From positions 62,001 through 126,000 of the forward strand of contig NZ_JALBUS010000004.1 in assembly GCF_033971885.1 (NCBI RefSeq): a stretch of DNA of 64,000 bases, in the 5' to 3' direction. The DNA comes from Absicoccus intestinalis (GTDB taxonomy: Bacteria; Bacillota_I; Bacilli_A; Erysipelotrichales; Erysipelotrichaceae). This document shows positions 18,655 to 27,526 of this stretch, piece by piece. Each line of letters begins with the position of its first letter. Within the stretch, counting starts at the first letter, position 1. A model generated the notes under the pieces. The model saw only the letters and a list, made by a program, of their open reading frames with translations. It was not told the DNA's origin and searched no databases. The position numbers and the translations under genes are program-made.

Positions 18655-19152
18655 ATGTCAACACAAAAAGAAACACATCGTATCGTACTTGTCGCTTTAG
18701 GCATTGCGTTAGTTGCCATTACAACACTTTTGATTCGGATTCCCAATGGTCTTCAAGGATATGTCAATGTGGGCGATGCTGTTATTTTTATCTTCGCTGC
18801 ATTGGTTGATCCAATCGACACATTATTGATTGGTGGTATTGGTTCTGCCATTGCTGATGTTGCAGGTGGTTATGCCTACTATGCGATCTTTACCTTGATC
18901 ATCAAAGGCATTGAGGGCTATGTCGCCAGTCGTTTATACAAACAATGGAACAAAGGTTGGTTCGCATTTATCATTGCTGCTCTTTGCATGATTGGTGGTT
19001 ATATCATTGCGGACAGTATCGTGAATCAAAGCATTTGGTTAGGTCTTGCTTCGGTCGCCGGAAACCTTGTACAAGGTGGTGCCAGTGTGATCATTGCGAT
19101 CGCATTAGAACCAGCCATTAAACGAGCCGCCATTAAACGATTTTCTTTTTAG
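18655..19152 (+). CDS. ECF transporter S component
   Basis: 165 residues from ATG 18655 (GGAAGGG 8 nt upstream; a GTG at 18646 is less likely). About six transmembrane helices. The segment YVNVGDAVIFIFAALVDPIDTLLIGGIGSAIADV is typical of vitamin-specific S components of the PF07155 group (riboflavin, HMP or related). These work with shared EcfA/EcfA'/EcfT subunits encoded elsewhere. No riboswitch is visible in the 128 bp upstream, so the substrate cannot be assigned. A terminator follows directly. Confidence 0.8.
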   Translation: MSTQKETHRIVLVALGIALVAITTLLIRIPNGLQGYVNVGDAVIFIFAALVDPIDTLLIGGIGSAIADVAGGYAYYAIFTLIIKGIEGYVASRLYKQWNKGWFAFIIAALCMIGGYIIADSIVNQSIWLGLASVAGNLVQGGASVIIAIALEPAIKRAAIKRFSF

Positions 19153-19177
19153 TCAGCTAAGCTGACTATTTTTTTTA
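19150..19177 (+). terminator. Terminator of the ECF S-component gene
   Basis: AGTCAGC-TAA-GCTGACT (19151-19167) followed by ATTTTTTTT. Confidence 0.9.
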
Positions 19178-19178
19178 T

Positions 19179-19204
19179 TAAAAAAAGCCCAGTTACCTAG
19201 GCTT
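19179..19204 (-). terminator. Terminator of the gene at 19197
   Basis: Minus strand AAGCCTAG-GTAA-CTGGGCTT followed by a T run; it overlaps the end of the gene. The two convergent terminators lie back to back. Confidence 0.85.
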
Positions 19205-20372
19205 GATGAATAAATCCGCTTTCTTTGATGCATTGTTTGATATAAGGCACATCCTTTGGATTGGCAATGATCGCGTGAAAATATAAACTACGATCCTCTT
19301 CTTCCAGTAAAGCATCGATCATTGTCGCATCGTCCTCCATCCATTGCGTAAAATAAAATTGTTTGTTGTCATAAGAAATCGGGTCTTCATGTAATAATTC
19401 ATCCAAATGCGAACAAATATCCGATTTTTTACTAGCCATCAGTAACCAGGACCACTGGGACTCATCCTTATAAGGAGCCATCAAACATAAGGCTTCATTG
19501 ACCGGATCCACACTTCTTTCACAGGCACCATCAGCAACGACCTTCACATCATCGAATAGATGATACACTTCTTGGGTACGATATTGGATGGCTTCTTGTT
19601 CCATCGCATGTGCATGTTCCAATTGTGGTTGGCGCCCTAATTGTTGACACAGATCTTCATATACATCCAAGGGCAACGAAATATGTGGATCTTTCCGATT
19701 TGCCAATTCAATAAAATCACAAATTTCATTGGCATGTTTGATCGTATCCGCATTCATGGTCGCATACGGACCGACGCCTTCTTTCGCCAGTGTCACCAAT
19801 GCGGCATTCTTATAATAACGGGCATTCTTTTCCCAATCGTTCCAAACAAAAAAGCTATCCATCAGATCATGCGCTTCCATGCGTGCAAATTCAGAAATAT
19901 CCATATCCCCAATGGCGGTGGAAATACGTCCATCTTTTTCAATGGGTAAAAAATACGTTTGATCATACATATAATTCATATTTCTGACTTCCGGATTTTT
20001 CAGCAATAGATCCTTTAAATAGACAATTTCATCTTCATAGATATGGTGTAAACGATGAAAATCTTCATCTGCATCAAAATCCAGATCATCAATCAATTCA
20101 TATTCCCCTGGACATTCGGTTTGAATATCTTTACAAAACTCCACCGCAAAAGCATGGAAACCAGCGCCGCCATGTCGTGTATTCGCTTCGATGATCACAT
20201 CATCGTCTTCTTCGGTAATCACAATATTCCCTTGTACACAAGCATAGATCACAACACGATCTGCTTGTTCTTCTATTTGCATATGTTCACGCGCACATAG
20301 AGCACCCATGACTTGATATAACTCATTTTTTTCTTTTTCGTTTCGATCCTTACAAATCATCCGTACAAACAT
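19197..20372 (-). CDS. Acidic cytoplasmic protein, function unknown
   Basis: 391 residues, rich in Asp/Glu, no signal or membrane segment. AGGAGGT lies 8 nt before ATG 20372. Two parts can be seen: residues 1-80 with beta-strand character (VVIYACVQGNIVITEEDDDVIIEANTRHGGAGFHAFAVEF) and a largely helical remainder. I do not recognise a family and see no catalytic motif. It follows the AEC carrier gene by 12 bp on the same strand, so the two are probably co-transcribed from the carrier's promoter. Confidence 0.7.
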   Translation of the reverse strand: MFVRMICKDRNEKEKNELYQVMGALCAREHMQIEEQADRVVIYACVQGNIVITEEDDDVIIEANTRHGGAGFHAFAVEFCKDIQTECPGEYELIDDLDFDADEDFHRLHHIYEDEIVYLKDLLLKNPEVRNMNYMYDQTYFLPIEKDGRISTAIGDMDISEFARMEAHDLMDSFFVWNDWEKNARYYKNAALVTLAKEGVGPYATMNADTIKHANEICDFIELANRKDPHISLPLDVYEDLCQQLGRQPQLEHAHAMEQEAIQYRTQEVYHLFDDVKVVADGACERSVDPVNEALCLMAPYKDESQWSWLLMASKKSDICSHLDELLHEDPISYDNKQFYFTQWMEDDATMIDALLEEEDRSLYFHAIIANPKDVPYIKQCIKESGFIHQA

Positions 20373-20384
20373 TCTTTTGACCTC

Positions 20385-21320
20385 CTAGATCCATCCATGA
20401 GATTTCATTATAAAGAGCCACATTGTTAAAGTAAAGGCAGATACTAATGTCGTCAAAGAAACAACAGCCGCACTGAGTTCTCCTTTATGATGCATATTGA
20501 TGGCCATCACATAACTGGATACGGTCGTTGCTGAACCCATCATCACCAATAAAGCGACGATGTAACTATTGCGAAAACCCATTCGAATGGCCAATGGCAT
20601 AAACAAAGCAACAAAACCAACCAATTTCATAAAAGTGGCAACAAGAGTTTGTTTCCATACTCTTCTCATACTATGAAATTCAAAGGCAGCTCCCATCGCA
20701 ATCAGAGATAACGGTGTTGCCAGATTTGCCACCGATTGTACCACTTTGCCAAAAATAACGGGATATGGCAAGTGACAAACCGACCAAAATAAACCAACCA
20801 CAATGCCAATGAGAATGGGATTGGTCAATATTCCAATCAGGCTTTGTTTGATGGCTCCTGCCTTTTTTTCGGAACTGGTCAACGTCAAGATAATGACGGC
20901 TGCTACATTGTATAAAGGAACCGTACCGATGATCATTAAAGGAGCCATGCCAGAAGATCCATAAATATTTATGATAAATGCTAAACCAAGAATGGCTGCG
21001 CTACTGCGATACGTCGCCTGAATGAATTCGCCACGTTCGGCTTTATCATGCATGGGTAACGATAACAGAAAAGCAATGCCAATGGATGCCAAAGTGATGA
21101 CAAAACAAAATAACACATATTTCCCATTCCAGGCTTTCGCAAAATCTTGTTGTGCAAGATCTTGAAATACCAGAACCGGAAGAGCAATTTGAAACGCAAA
21201 TCGATTCATCTGATTGGCAAGCGCTTTATCGAGTATGTGAACTTTTTCAAAAAAATATCCCAAAACGATCAATAAAAAAACGGGCATCGTCGCTTCTAAA
21301 CTAAAAATCAAATTATCCAT
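20385..21320 (-). CDS. AEC-family (auxin efflux carrier-like) permease
   Basis: 311 residues with about ten transmembrane helices in two inverted halves, opening MDNLIFSLEATMPVFLLIVLGYFF as in bacterial AEC carriers, which move malate, other organic acids or amino acids. The central SSEKKAGAIKQSLIGILTNPILIGIVVGL and the C-terminal MGSATTVSSYVMA are typical. No ribosome binding site precedes the ATG; an extended -10 (TGATATAAT) ends exactly 6 nt before it, suggesting a leaderless message. Substrate unknown. Confidence 0.85.
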   Translation of the reverse strand: MDNLIFSLEATMPVFLLIVLGYFFEKVHILDKALANQMNRFAFQIALPVLVFQDLAQQDFAKAWNGKYVLFCFVITLASIGIAFLLSLPMHDKAERGEFIQATYRSSAAILGLAFIINIYGSSGMAPLMIIGTVPLYNVAAVIILTLTSSEKKAGAIKQSLIGILTNPILIGIVVGLFWSVCHLPYPVIFGKVVQSVANLATPLSLIAMGAAFEFHSMRRVWKQTLVATFMKLVGFVALFMPLAIRMGFRNSYIVALLVMMGSATTVSSYVMAINMHHKGELSAAVVSLTTLVSAFTLTMWLFIMKSHGWI

Positions 21321-21326
21321 GGGTTT

Positions 21327-21335
21327 ATTATATCA
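21327..21335 (-). promoter_or_regulatory. Extended -10 promoter of the AEC gene, predicted leaderless
   Basis: TGATATAAT on the minus strand, with exactly 6 nt between TATAAT (21327-21332) and the ATG at 21320. The A of ATG is the predicted +1. Confidence 0.6.
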
Positions 21336-21346
21336 CGAAGTTACTA

Positions 21347-21352
21347 TATAAT
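21347..21352 (+). promoter_or_regulatory. -10 element of the RlmI-like gene, predicted leaderless
   Basis: TATAAT (21347-21352) with exactly 6 nt to ATG 21359. The -35 place (about 21324-21329, TTTATT) is weak and coincides with the -10 of the divergent AEC promoter, so the two promoters overlap fully within 38 bp. Confidence 0.55.
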
Positions 21353-21358
21353 ATCCAT

Positions 21359-22228
21359 ATGAATCAAATCGCAAAAGACTGGAAAGACTATGAAGTCATC
21401 GATACCGGAAATAAAGAAAAACTAGAACGTTGGAATCACATTGTATTGCGTCGTCCGGATCCCGTTTGTATCTGGCCCATTGAAGATGCCACTCCATGGC
21501 ATCAAGCCGATGCCATCTATCATCGCTCCCACAAAGGGGGTGGCTATTGGGAAACCAAGAAACAAACCAAAGAATTCTGGACCATTGGTTATAAAGAATT
21601 GCGCTTTAAGATCAGTCCTACAGGATTCAAACATACCGGTCTATTTCCGGAACAAGCCGCAAACTGGGATTTTATCATGAAGTCCATTCGTAACTCCCAA
21701 CGTAAAGATATTCGTATCTTGAATTTATTTGCCTATACAGGTGGTGCCACCATGGCTGCGGCCAAAGCAGGTGCCAATGAAGTTGTTCACGTAGATGCAG
21801 CAAAAGGAATGATCCAATGGGCGAAAGAAAATATGCAACTCAATCATCTAGAAGATCATAAAATTCGTTTTATTGTCGATGATTGTTTAAAATTTGTGAA
21901 ACGAGAACAACGTCGAAATCGAACCTATGATGGTATCATCATGGATCCACCAAGCTATGGTCGTGGTCCCAAAAAAGAACTCTGGAAATTGGAAGACAAT
22001 CTCTATGAGTTGGTCAATGAAACACAAAAGCTATTGAGCGAGGATCCTCTATTTTTCATCGTGAATTGTTATACAACAGGGTTTTCTTGCCAAACTTTAC
22101 AAGAAACGCTACAAAGAAGTGTACAAAAAGAACATGGTGGATCCATTGAAACAGGTGAAAATCTATTACCAGTGACCCATGATCACAGTGTCTTGCCCTG
22201 TGGTATTTTTGGCCGTTGGATTCCATAA
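21359..22228 (+). CDS. Class I SAM-dependent methyltransferase, RlmI/COG1092-like
   Basis: 289 residues. The N-terminus DWKDYEVIDTGNKEKLERW and RRPDPVCIWP is typical of a Bacillota COG1092 group; the SAM motif is LNLFAYTGGATMAAAKAGA, followed by VDAAKGMIQWAKEN and the catalytic MDPPSYGRGPK. Relatives methylate C5 of cytosine in 23S rRNA, but this short form lacks the N-terminal PUA domain of RlmI, so the exact target is uncertain. No ribosome binding site; see the leaderless promoter. A terminator follows 9 nt after the stop. Confidence 0.82.
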   Translation: MNQIAKDWKDYEVIDTGNKEKLERWNHIVLRRPDPVCIWPIEDATPWHQADAIYHRSHKGGGYWETKKQTKEFWTIGYKELRFKISPTGFKHTGLFPEQAANWDFIMKSIRNSQRKDIRILNLFAYTGGATMAAAKAGANEVVHVDAAKGMIQWAKENMQLNHLEDHKIRFIVDDCLKFVKREQRRNRTYDGIIMDPPSYGRGPKKELWKLEDNLYELVNETQKLLSEDPLFFIVNCYTTGFSCQTLQETLQRSVQKEHGGSIETGENLLPVTHDHSVLPCGIFGRWIP

Positions 22229-22236
22229 CATTGTTT

Positions 22237-22261
22237 GCGCAGAATTTTCTGCGTTTTTTTC
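22237..22261 (+). terminator. Terminator of the RlmI-like gene
   Basis: CGCAGAA-TT-TTCTGCG (22238-22253) with a following run of 7 Ts. Confidence 0.9.
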
Positions 22262-22268
22262 ATTTCCA

Positions 22269-22300
22269 TCAAAAAAAGCTGCCTTCGTAAAAGACAGCTT
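22269..22300 (-). terminator. Terminator of the Fe-S protein pair
   Basis: Minus strand AAGCTGTCTT / AAGGCAGCTT stem (one mismatch) with a 5-nt loop, followed by TTTTTTT. Confidence 0.85.
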
Positions 22301-22311
22301 GCAGGGATATA

Positions 22312-22494
22312 TTATTTTTTTTGGATGGCACCAACTGGACAGCTTCTTTGTGCTTCTTCAGCTGCTGGATCTTCCGTATCCACATCTTTCGCATGGGCTT
22401 GATAACTATCCTCACCCATTTCAAACACATCTGGACAAAGGCCCACACACATACCACAACCGATGCATTGATCATTGACTTCGTATTTACTCAT
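22312..22494 (-). CDS. Single-cluster 4Fe-4S ferredoxin
   Basis: 60 residues, acidic. Cysteines C10, C13 and C16 in CIGCGMC are followed by C20-P and a distal CPVGAI (C52). This is the 3+1 pattern of a small 4Fe-4S or 3Fe/4Fe ferredoxin that carries electrons in the cytoplasm. Its ATG overlaps the end of the upstream Fe-S protein gene by 8 bp, so they are co-expressed and may exchange electrons. Confidence 0.9.
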   Translation of the reverse strand: MSKYEVNDQCIGCGMCVGLCPDVFEMGEDSYQAHAKDVDTEDPAAEEAQRSCPVGAIQKK

Positions 22495-23161
22495 CTAAAA
22501 TCCTCCCATCTCGAGAAATCGTTACGACTTGCCATGGAATAAATTTGCCACTGGCTTGTAAGGCTTTTTTCGCAGCCATTTCCAAACCACCGCAACAAGG
22601 CACTTCCATTCGTACGATCTTCACGCTTTTAATCTTATTACGAGAAAGAATCGCTGTTAATTTTTCACTATAGTCGACTGGATCCAACTTTGGACAACCT
22701 ACACAAACAATATGTCCTTGGATAAAATCTTGATGAAAATTCGCATAGGCATAGGCCGTACAATCCGCCGCAATCAATAATTTCGCATTTTCATAAAAAG
22801 GAGCTTCCATTGGCAATAATTGAATTTGGACAGGCCATTGTCTCAATTGACTTTGTTGCACCAAAGAAACCTGTTCAACATCTTTTCTCTCAAACATTTG
22901 TACTTGATGGCCTGGACACATATTACTTTGCTTATGTCGTTGTACCGCAATTTCATCATAAGCAGCTGCTTCCCTTTTTTGAATCTGGATGGCTTGCGTT
23001 GGACATTCTGGTAAACAATCGCCAAATCCATCACAATAATCTTCACGAATTAAATGTGCTTTTCCATTGATCATTTCAATGGCTCCTTCATGACAGGCTT
23101 GTGCACAAGCACCACATCCATTACATTTGGATTCATCAATCGTAATAATATCTCTTAACAT
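22487..23161 (-). CDS. 4Fe-4S dicluster iron-sulfur protein
   Basis: 224 residues. Residues 8-58 form a two-cluster ferredoxin domain: CNGCGACAQAC and CDGFGDCLPECP. The C-terminal part (about 120-224) has further conserved-looking cysteines (AADCTAYA, CVGCPKLD, VPCCGGLE), resembling a widespread anaerobe protein of unknown role, possibly redox sensing or electron transfer. GATAGGAGG lies upstream of the ATG. Coupled to the ferredoxin gene by overlap. The function beyond Fe-S binding is not known. Confidence 0.8.
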   Translation of the reverse strand: MLRDIITIDESKCNGCGACAQACHEGAIEMINGKAHLIREDYCDGFGDCLPECPTQAIQIQKREAAAYDEIAVQRHKQSNMCPGHQVQMFERKDVEQVSLVQQSQLRQWPVQIQLLPMEAPFYENAKLLIAADCTAYAYANFHQDFIQGHIVCVGCPKLDPVDYSEKLTAILSRNKIKSVKIVRMEVPCCGGLEMAAKKALQASGKFIPWQVVTISRDGRILDE

Positions 23162-23227
23162 CTATGCTTCCTCCTATCTATTACTATAATGAAAGAACCA
23201 ATCTTATTTCGTTTGATTTCCAACAAA

Positions 23228-26200
23228 TTAACTAATTTGCCAACGAATATGCGACCCTTTATCATCTTTTGTGACGATCAATTGATCTTCGATTGACTGT
23301 TTCAATTCATCCACATGACTAATCAAACCAATCATTTTTGTACCGGTTGACATACGTTGTAAAACGCGAATGGCTTGTTTACGTGCATGATCATCCAAGG
23401 TACCAAAGCCCTCATCAATAAATAAGATATCCAATTGGATACCAGATGCATGGGCTTGAATTTCATCAGCCATTCCTAAAGCTAAAGAAAGGGCAGCCAT
23501 AAATGACTCTCCACCCGACAAGGTACGAACTTCACGAGTTTGTCCGGTCACATGGGAATAGACCATAAAATCAAGACCTCGATTCTTGCCTTCACCAGCT
23601 GTTTCGACATCTTTCATCCGCAATTCAAACATGCCCGAAGACATTTCTAAGAACCGAGCATTGGCTGCATCCAGGATACGAGCTAAATACGTTCGTTGCA
23701 CATAGGTTTCAATATCCATACGAGATCCTGGTATATTTCCCGATAATTGTCGATACAATCGATCATACATTCCATACATATGTAGCGTATTTTGGTGTTG
23801 TTGCCACTGCGCTTTGATCTTTTGCATCGTTTTCTGATTATTGTCAAATTGCGACAACGATCGCACGGCATGCTCGGAAGTTTCTTTGGCCGTTTCTTCT
23901 ATCGATCGTAGTGTTTCTTCCATTTTTTTGATATCCGGTCTTGGTCGATTTTTGATCAATTGCTGTGCATCTTGAATCTGAGTATGGATCGCAATGATCG
24001 ATCGTTTAAAGGTATCCACAGATCGTTTCCAAGTTTCCACATCTTCTTTGGTATATTGCGTGACATAGGTTTGCCAATCATCGATGGGCTGTTCTTTCTG
24101 TTGTTTAAGAAAAGTAGCCTGTGTGCTTTCCATCCATTGTTTTCTTTGTGGAAGTTCCTGTTCGTACTTGCTTTTCAATGTTGCCAAACGATGCCATTCG
24201 TTCGACACTTTTTCTAGATCATCATGGATCGTTTCATATGCCTGTTTCTTGTTTTTCATTTCACCATGTTTATCTTGCCATTGTTGCTCAGCCTGAAACA
24301 ACGATTCAAACGGTGTTGCTTTTTTTAATGTCTCTTTTTGTACCTGCCACTTTTCTTTTTGTAGCGAAAGATCCTGTTGGCGCGTTTGACAAGCTAAGAT
24401 CTTTGTTTCCATATCCTGGATTTGTGAAGTCATTTTTTCTATTTCTATGGTACTCTTTTGAAATCGTTTTTGATCATTTTGCCATTGATTCCATTGATCT
24501 TGATACATTTGATAAGCGGTAGTAAAATCTCCCTCATGTTGATTGCTCAATTCTTGTCGTTTTTTTGTCATCGCATCAATATCATAGGCCATCTTTTCTC
24601 GTTCTGTATCTAAGCTTTGTACCAAAGCTTGTTGTTCATTGACTTCTTCTTTTGTGATCGTATTTTCTTGTTGACTAGCCGGATGAGGATGTTGACAAGA
24701 ACCACAAACAGGACATGGCTTTCCTGGTTCTAATTGAGCAGCGAGCAAACCGGCTTGGGTATCATAAAACTGATTGGATACTTGGTGATAACTGATCAAA
24801 GCTTGATCGTGTTCAAAAGCAATATTTGTGTAATCTCCTTGCTTCATTTTTATCTTTGCGTCTAATTCATCCATTTGATCCAAGTCTTTGTCCCAAGCAT
24901 CCAATTCTTGTTTTTGATTTTCCAGTTGGAGCTTACGAACATCTAGATCTTTTAACGTATCCAAGATGGTTTGATGCCTCTCTTGATCTTTTTTCAAACG
25001 GATTCGTTTCTCTTCCAACGTTTTTAGATCCGAAACATTTTGTTTCTGATCATCATTGACTTGTTTCAATAACGTATCACAGTGATCGATTTCTCCAAAC
25101 GTTTTGCGAGCTCTTTGTACTTGTTCTTCCAACGCATGATACCCTTTCATCCATGACTCGTATTGTTTCTTTTCCTGCGCTTCTTTTGTTTGTAGATCAA
25201 TCATACGTTCATGAAGTTTTGGTTCTTTTTCCTTTACCTGTAACAGATGGGTTTCTACTTCCTTATATAAATTGAGAGCTTGCGTATATTGTTGATACAA
25301 CTGATGTAGATGCCATGCTTGTTCCGTTTTCTGGATCCAATCTTCTTGCTTTTGAATATTTGGTTTTTGTCTTTCCAATTCTGCTTTTTTCTTGTTCGCT
25401 ATGGATAAAGATGTATAGGCCTCTTCCAAATGGATGGCTTGTTGAAACAATGTATAGTACGTATCCCTTTCTTTTTGAGCTTGCTGGTTTTTTTCATTCC
25501 ATCTGTCACTTTCTTGCTTCTCGGATTTTAAAGCCGCTTGTAACTGTTGAATATATGCCTCTAAGTCATTGTTTTTCCCATCGATGATCATTTGTCGATT
25601 GGCTATCAAAACGGGGTCATCACATTCAAAATGTTCAAATTCAGAAAACAAGCGCAACTGAAATTGATGAAGATCATTTTCTCCTTGTTTCTTTCGTTCA
25701 TTCGCTTGATCAATGATCTTCTGATAAAGATCGGTATGAAAGAGCTTACGGAAGATGGCTTTTTTATCATCGGAATGGGATCGCAATACATCCATAAATT
25801 CGCCTTGAGCGATCATGGCCACTTGCATAAATTGTTCTTTGGATAATCCCATAATTTGTTCGATCTTCGCATTGGTTTCTTTTGGTGGATACACGCGTCC
25901 ATCGGGCATGATCAAAGAGACAGAACCATTTTCCGCTTTTTCCTTACGTTGCCCTTTTTTAGGCCCTCGTTTATACATCTGATAATGAGCCGGCACGCGA
26001 TGAATCGTATATTTTTGACCATGGTCGGTAAAAGTCAATTCAACATAGGGAGTCGTATCATACGAACTAAATTGACTTTGGAGGATAGCTCCCATTTTTT
26101 TATTATTGTTGGAACTGGCTTGGCCATATAACGCAAAAACCAATGCATCAAAAATGGTTGTTTTCCCGGATCCAGTATTTCCGGTGATCAAGAAAAGATT

Positions 26201-26281
26201 TTGATTGGGCTTATCAAAATCAATCGTTGTTGTTTGTGCATAAGATCCAAACGCACATAGCGTCAATGTATTGGGTTTCAT
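23228..26281 (-). CDS. sbcC: Exonuclease SbcC, SMC-like ATPase subunit
   Basis: With SbcD forms the nuclease that opens DNA hairpins and processes ends. 1017 residues from ATG 26281, which overlaps the sbcD stop as ATGA; a longer frame to 26374 inside sbcD is rejected. Walker A GNTGSGKTT (about 33-41), two long coiled coils, a zinc-hook CPVCGSC (about 520), and the C-terminal LSGGESFMAALSLAL signature plus Walker B ILFIDEGFGTLD. Complete and of normal length. Confidence 0.94.
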   Translation of the reverse strand: MKPNTLTLCAFGSYAQTTTIDFDKPNQNLFLITGNTGSGKTTIFDALVFALYGQASSNNNKKMGAILQSQFSSYDTTPYVELTFTDHGQKYTIHRVPAHYQMYKRGPKKGQRKEKAENGSVSLIMPDGRVYPPKETNAKIEQIMGLSKEQFMQVAMIAQGEFMDVLRSHSDDKKAIFRKLFHTDLYQKIIDQANERKKQGENDLHQFQLRLFSEFEHFECDDPVLIANRQMIIDGKNNDLEAYIQQLQAALKSEKQESDRWNEKNQQAQKERDTYYTLFQQAIHLEEAYTSLSIANKKKAELERQKPNIQKQEDWIQKTEQAWHLHQLYQQYTQALNLYKEVETHLLQVKEKEPKLHERMIDLQTKEAQEKKQYESWMKGYHALEEQVQRARKTFGEIDHCDTLLKQVNDDQKQNVSDLKTLEEKRIRLKKDQERHQTILDTLKDLDVRKLQLENQKQELDAWDKDLDQMDELDAKIKMKQGDYTNIAFEHDQALISYHQVSNQFYDTQAGLLAAQLEPGKPCPVCGSCQHPHPASQQENTITKEEVNEQQALVQSLDTEREKMAYDIDAMTKKRQELSNQHEGDFTTAYQMYQDQWNQWQNDQKRFQKSTIEIEKMTSQIQDMETKILACQTRQQDLSLQKEKWQVQKETLKKATPFESLFQAEQQWQDKHGEMKNKKQAYETIHDDLEKVSNEWHRLATLKSKYEQELPQRKQWMESTQATFLKQQKEQPIDDWQTYVTQYTKEDVETWKRSVDTFKRSIIAIHTQIQDAQQLIKNRPRPDIKKMEETLRSIEETAKETSEHAVRSLSQFDNNQKTMQKIKAQWQQHQNTLHMYGMYDRLYRQLSGNIPGSRMDIETYVQRTYLARILDAANARFLEMSSGMFELRMKDVETAGEGKNRGLDFMVYSHVTGQTREVRTLSGGESFMAALSLALGMADEIQAHASGIQLDILFIDEGFGTLDDHARKQAIRVLQRMSTGTKMIGLISHVDELKQSIEDQLIVTKDDKGSHIRWQIS

Positions 26282-27417
26282 TCTTCCACCTCCAGTACAG
26301 CATTCAAGATATCTTTTAAAGCCCTTTCTTCTTCCGTATTCATTGGGCCTAAAAATTGCGAGCAAAGCGTCCATGGATCGGCGATTGGTTCGCTCGAAGA
26401 AATCGTTTGATAGCTCGATGTATATCCAAATGCTCGTTTGATTTCCAATAGATGAGGAAAAGCTGTGCGCAGTTGTTTTTGGATTTCAGCTACATAGATA
26501 TTGGTTTGATCGGTCAGTTCCAACGAAACATAATCCTCACAAGCTTGATCCAATAACGTTTCCAAAGATCCCGAGAGTTTACGAATCGGATGGATTGGAG
26601 CTAATGGTAAATATTGGATCGCAATCTTTTCTTTTTCTTTGATTTGAATCATCACGATATGTTTTTCTTGTCCAGCTTCACTAAGTGAATACGGCATGGG
26701 TGTACCACAATATTGAATGGTCTCCTTCCCAACTTTCGTTGGTTTGTGGATATGGCCTAAAGCAACATAATCAAAAGGAGCCAAGATATCACTATAGATT
26801 TGATCGATATTGCCTACGGTACAAACTTCAGAATCCATTCGTTCAATCGAGGATGGATCACTTCCTTTTGGTACAAAAAATTGATGCGCTACAAAAATAT
26901 TTCGTATGGATGGATCGATATGTTCTCGTTGCAACAATTTTCGCATCGAAGCATCATACGATAATCCATCCTCTTCAAAAATAGAACGGACCATGGACGG
27001 TTTAATGAATGGTAACAAGAAGAAACGCACAGGTCCATAGGCATCGTTTATATCAATCGTAAAGATGGATTCGGTTTTATTTTGTGGTGGCTGACCAATC
27101 ATATAGATATTTTGTTTCGATAGAATATGACGAAAACAATCAATGCGTGGTGCACTGTCATGATTTCCTGAAATCATCATGAATACGCAAGAGGGTAAAG
27201 CCATTGCCAAAGTGGAAATAAAAGCATCAAATAATTCAATGGCTTGAGCACTTGGCACGGCTTTATCATAAATGTCACCAGCAATGAGGATGACATCAGG
27301 CTTTTCTTTTTTTGCATAGGCAATAATTTGATCAAAGACATATCTTTGATCTTCGATCAAATCATAATTCATAAGATTCATACCAATGTGTAAATCGGAT
27401 AAATGAAATATTTTCAT
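26278..27417 (-). CDS. sbcD: Exonuclease SbcD, metallophosphoesterase subunit
   Basis: 379 residues. The calcineurin-like motifs are present in order: HLSDLHIG (D-x-H, residues 5-12), GDIYDKAVPS, SGNHDSAPR, VAHQFF and GHIHKP. GGGAGG lies 5 nt before the ATG. Provides the Mn-dependent nuclease centre for the SbcCD complex and is coupled to sbcC by a 4-bp overlap. Confidence 0.94.
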   Translation of the reverse strand: MKIFHLSDLHIGMNLMNYDLIEDQRYVFDQIIAYAKKEKPDVILIAGDIYDKAVPSAQAIELFDAFISTLAMALPSCVFMMISGNHDSAPRIDCFRHILSKQNIYMIGQPPQNKTESIFTIDINDAYGPVRFFLLPFIKPSMVRSIFEEDGLSYDASMRKLLQREHIDPSIRNIFVAHQFFVPKGSDPSSIERMDSEVCTVGNIDQIYSDILAPFDYVALGHIHKPTKVGKETIQYCGTPMPYSLSEAGQEKHIVMIQIKEKEKIAIQYLPLAPIHPIRKLSGSLETLLDQACEDYVSLELTDQTNIYVAEIQKQLRTAFPHLLEIKRAFGYTSSYQTISSSEPIADPWTLCSQFLGPMNTEEERALKDILNAVLEVEE

Positions 27418-27526
27418 GATAACCTCCCTATTCTCTAGTTATAGTATCATTTTATTAATTTTCATGTTTTTTTAAAGTATCTCTAATTTTTCATAGGATA
27501 AAGTACTCTCGTTTAGGGAGGAATTT

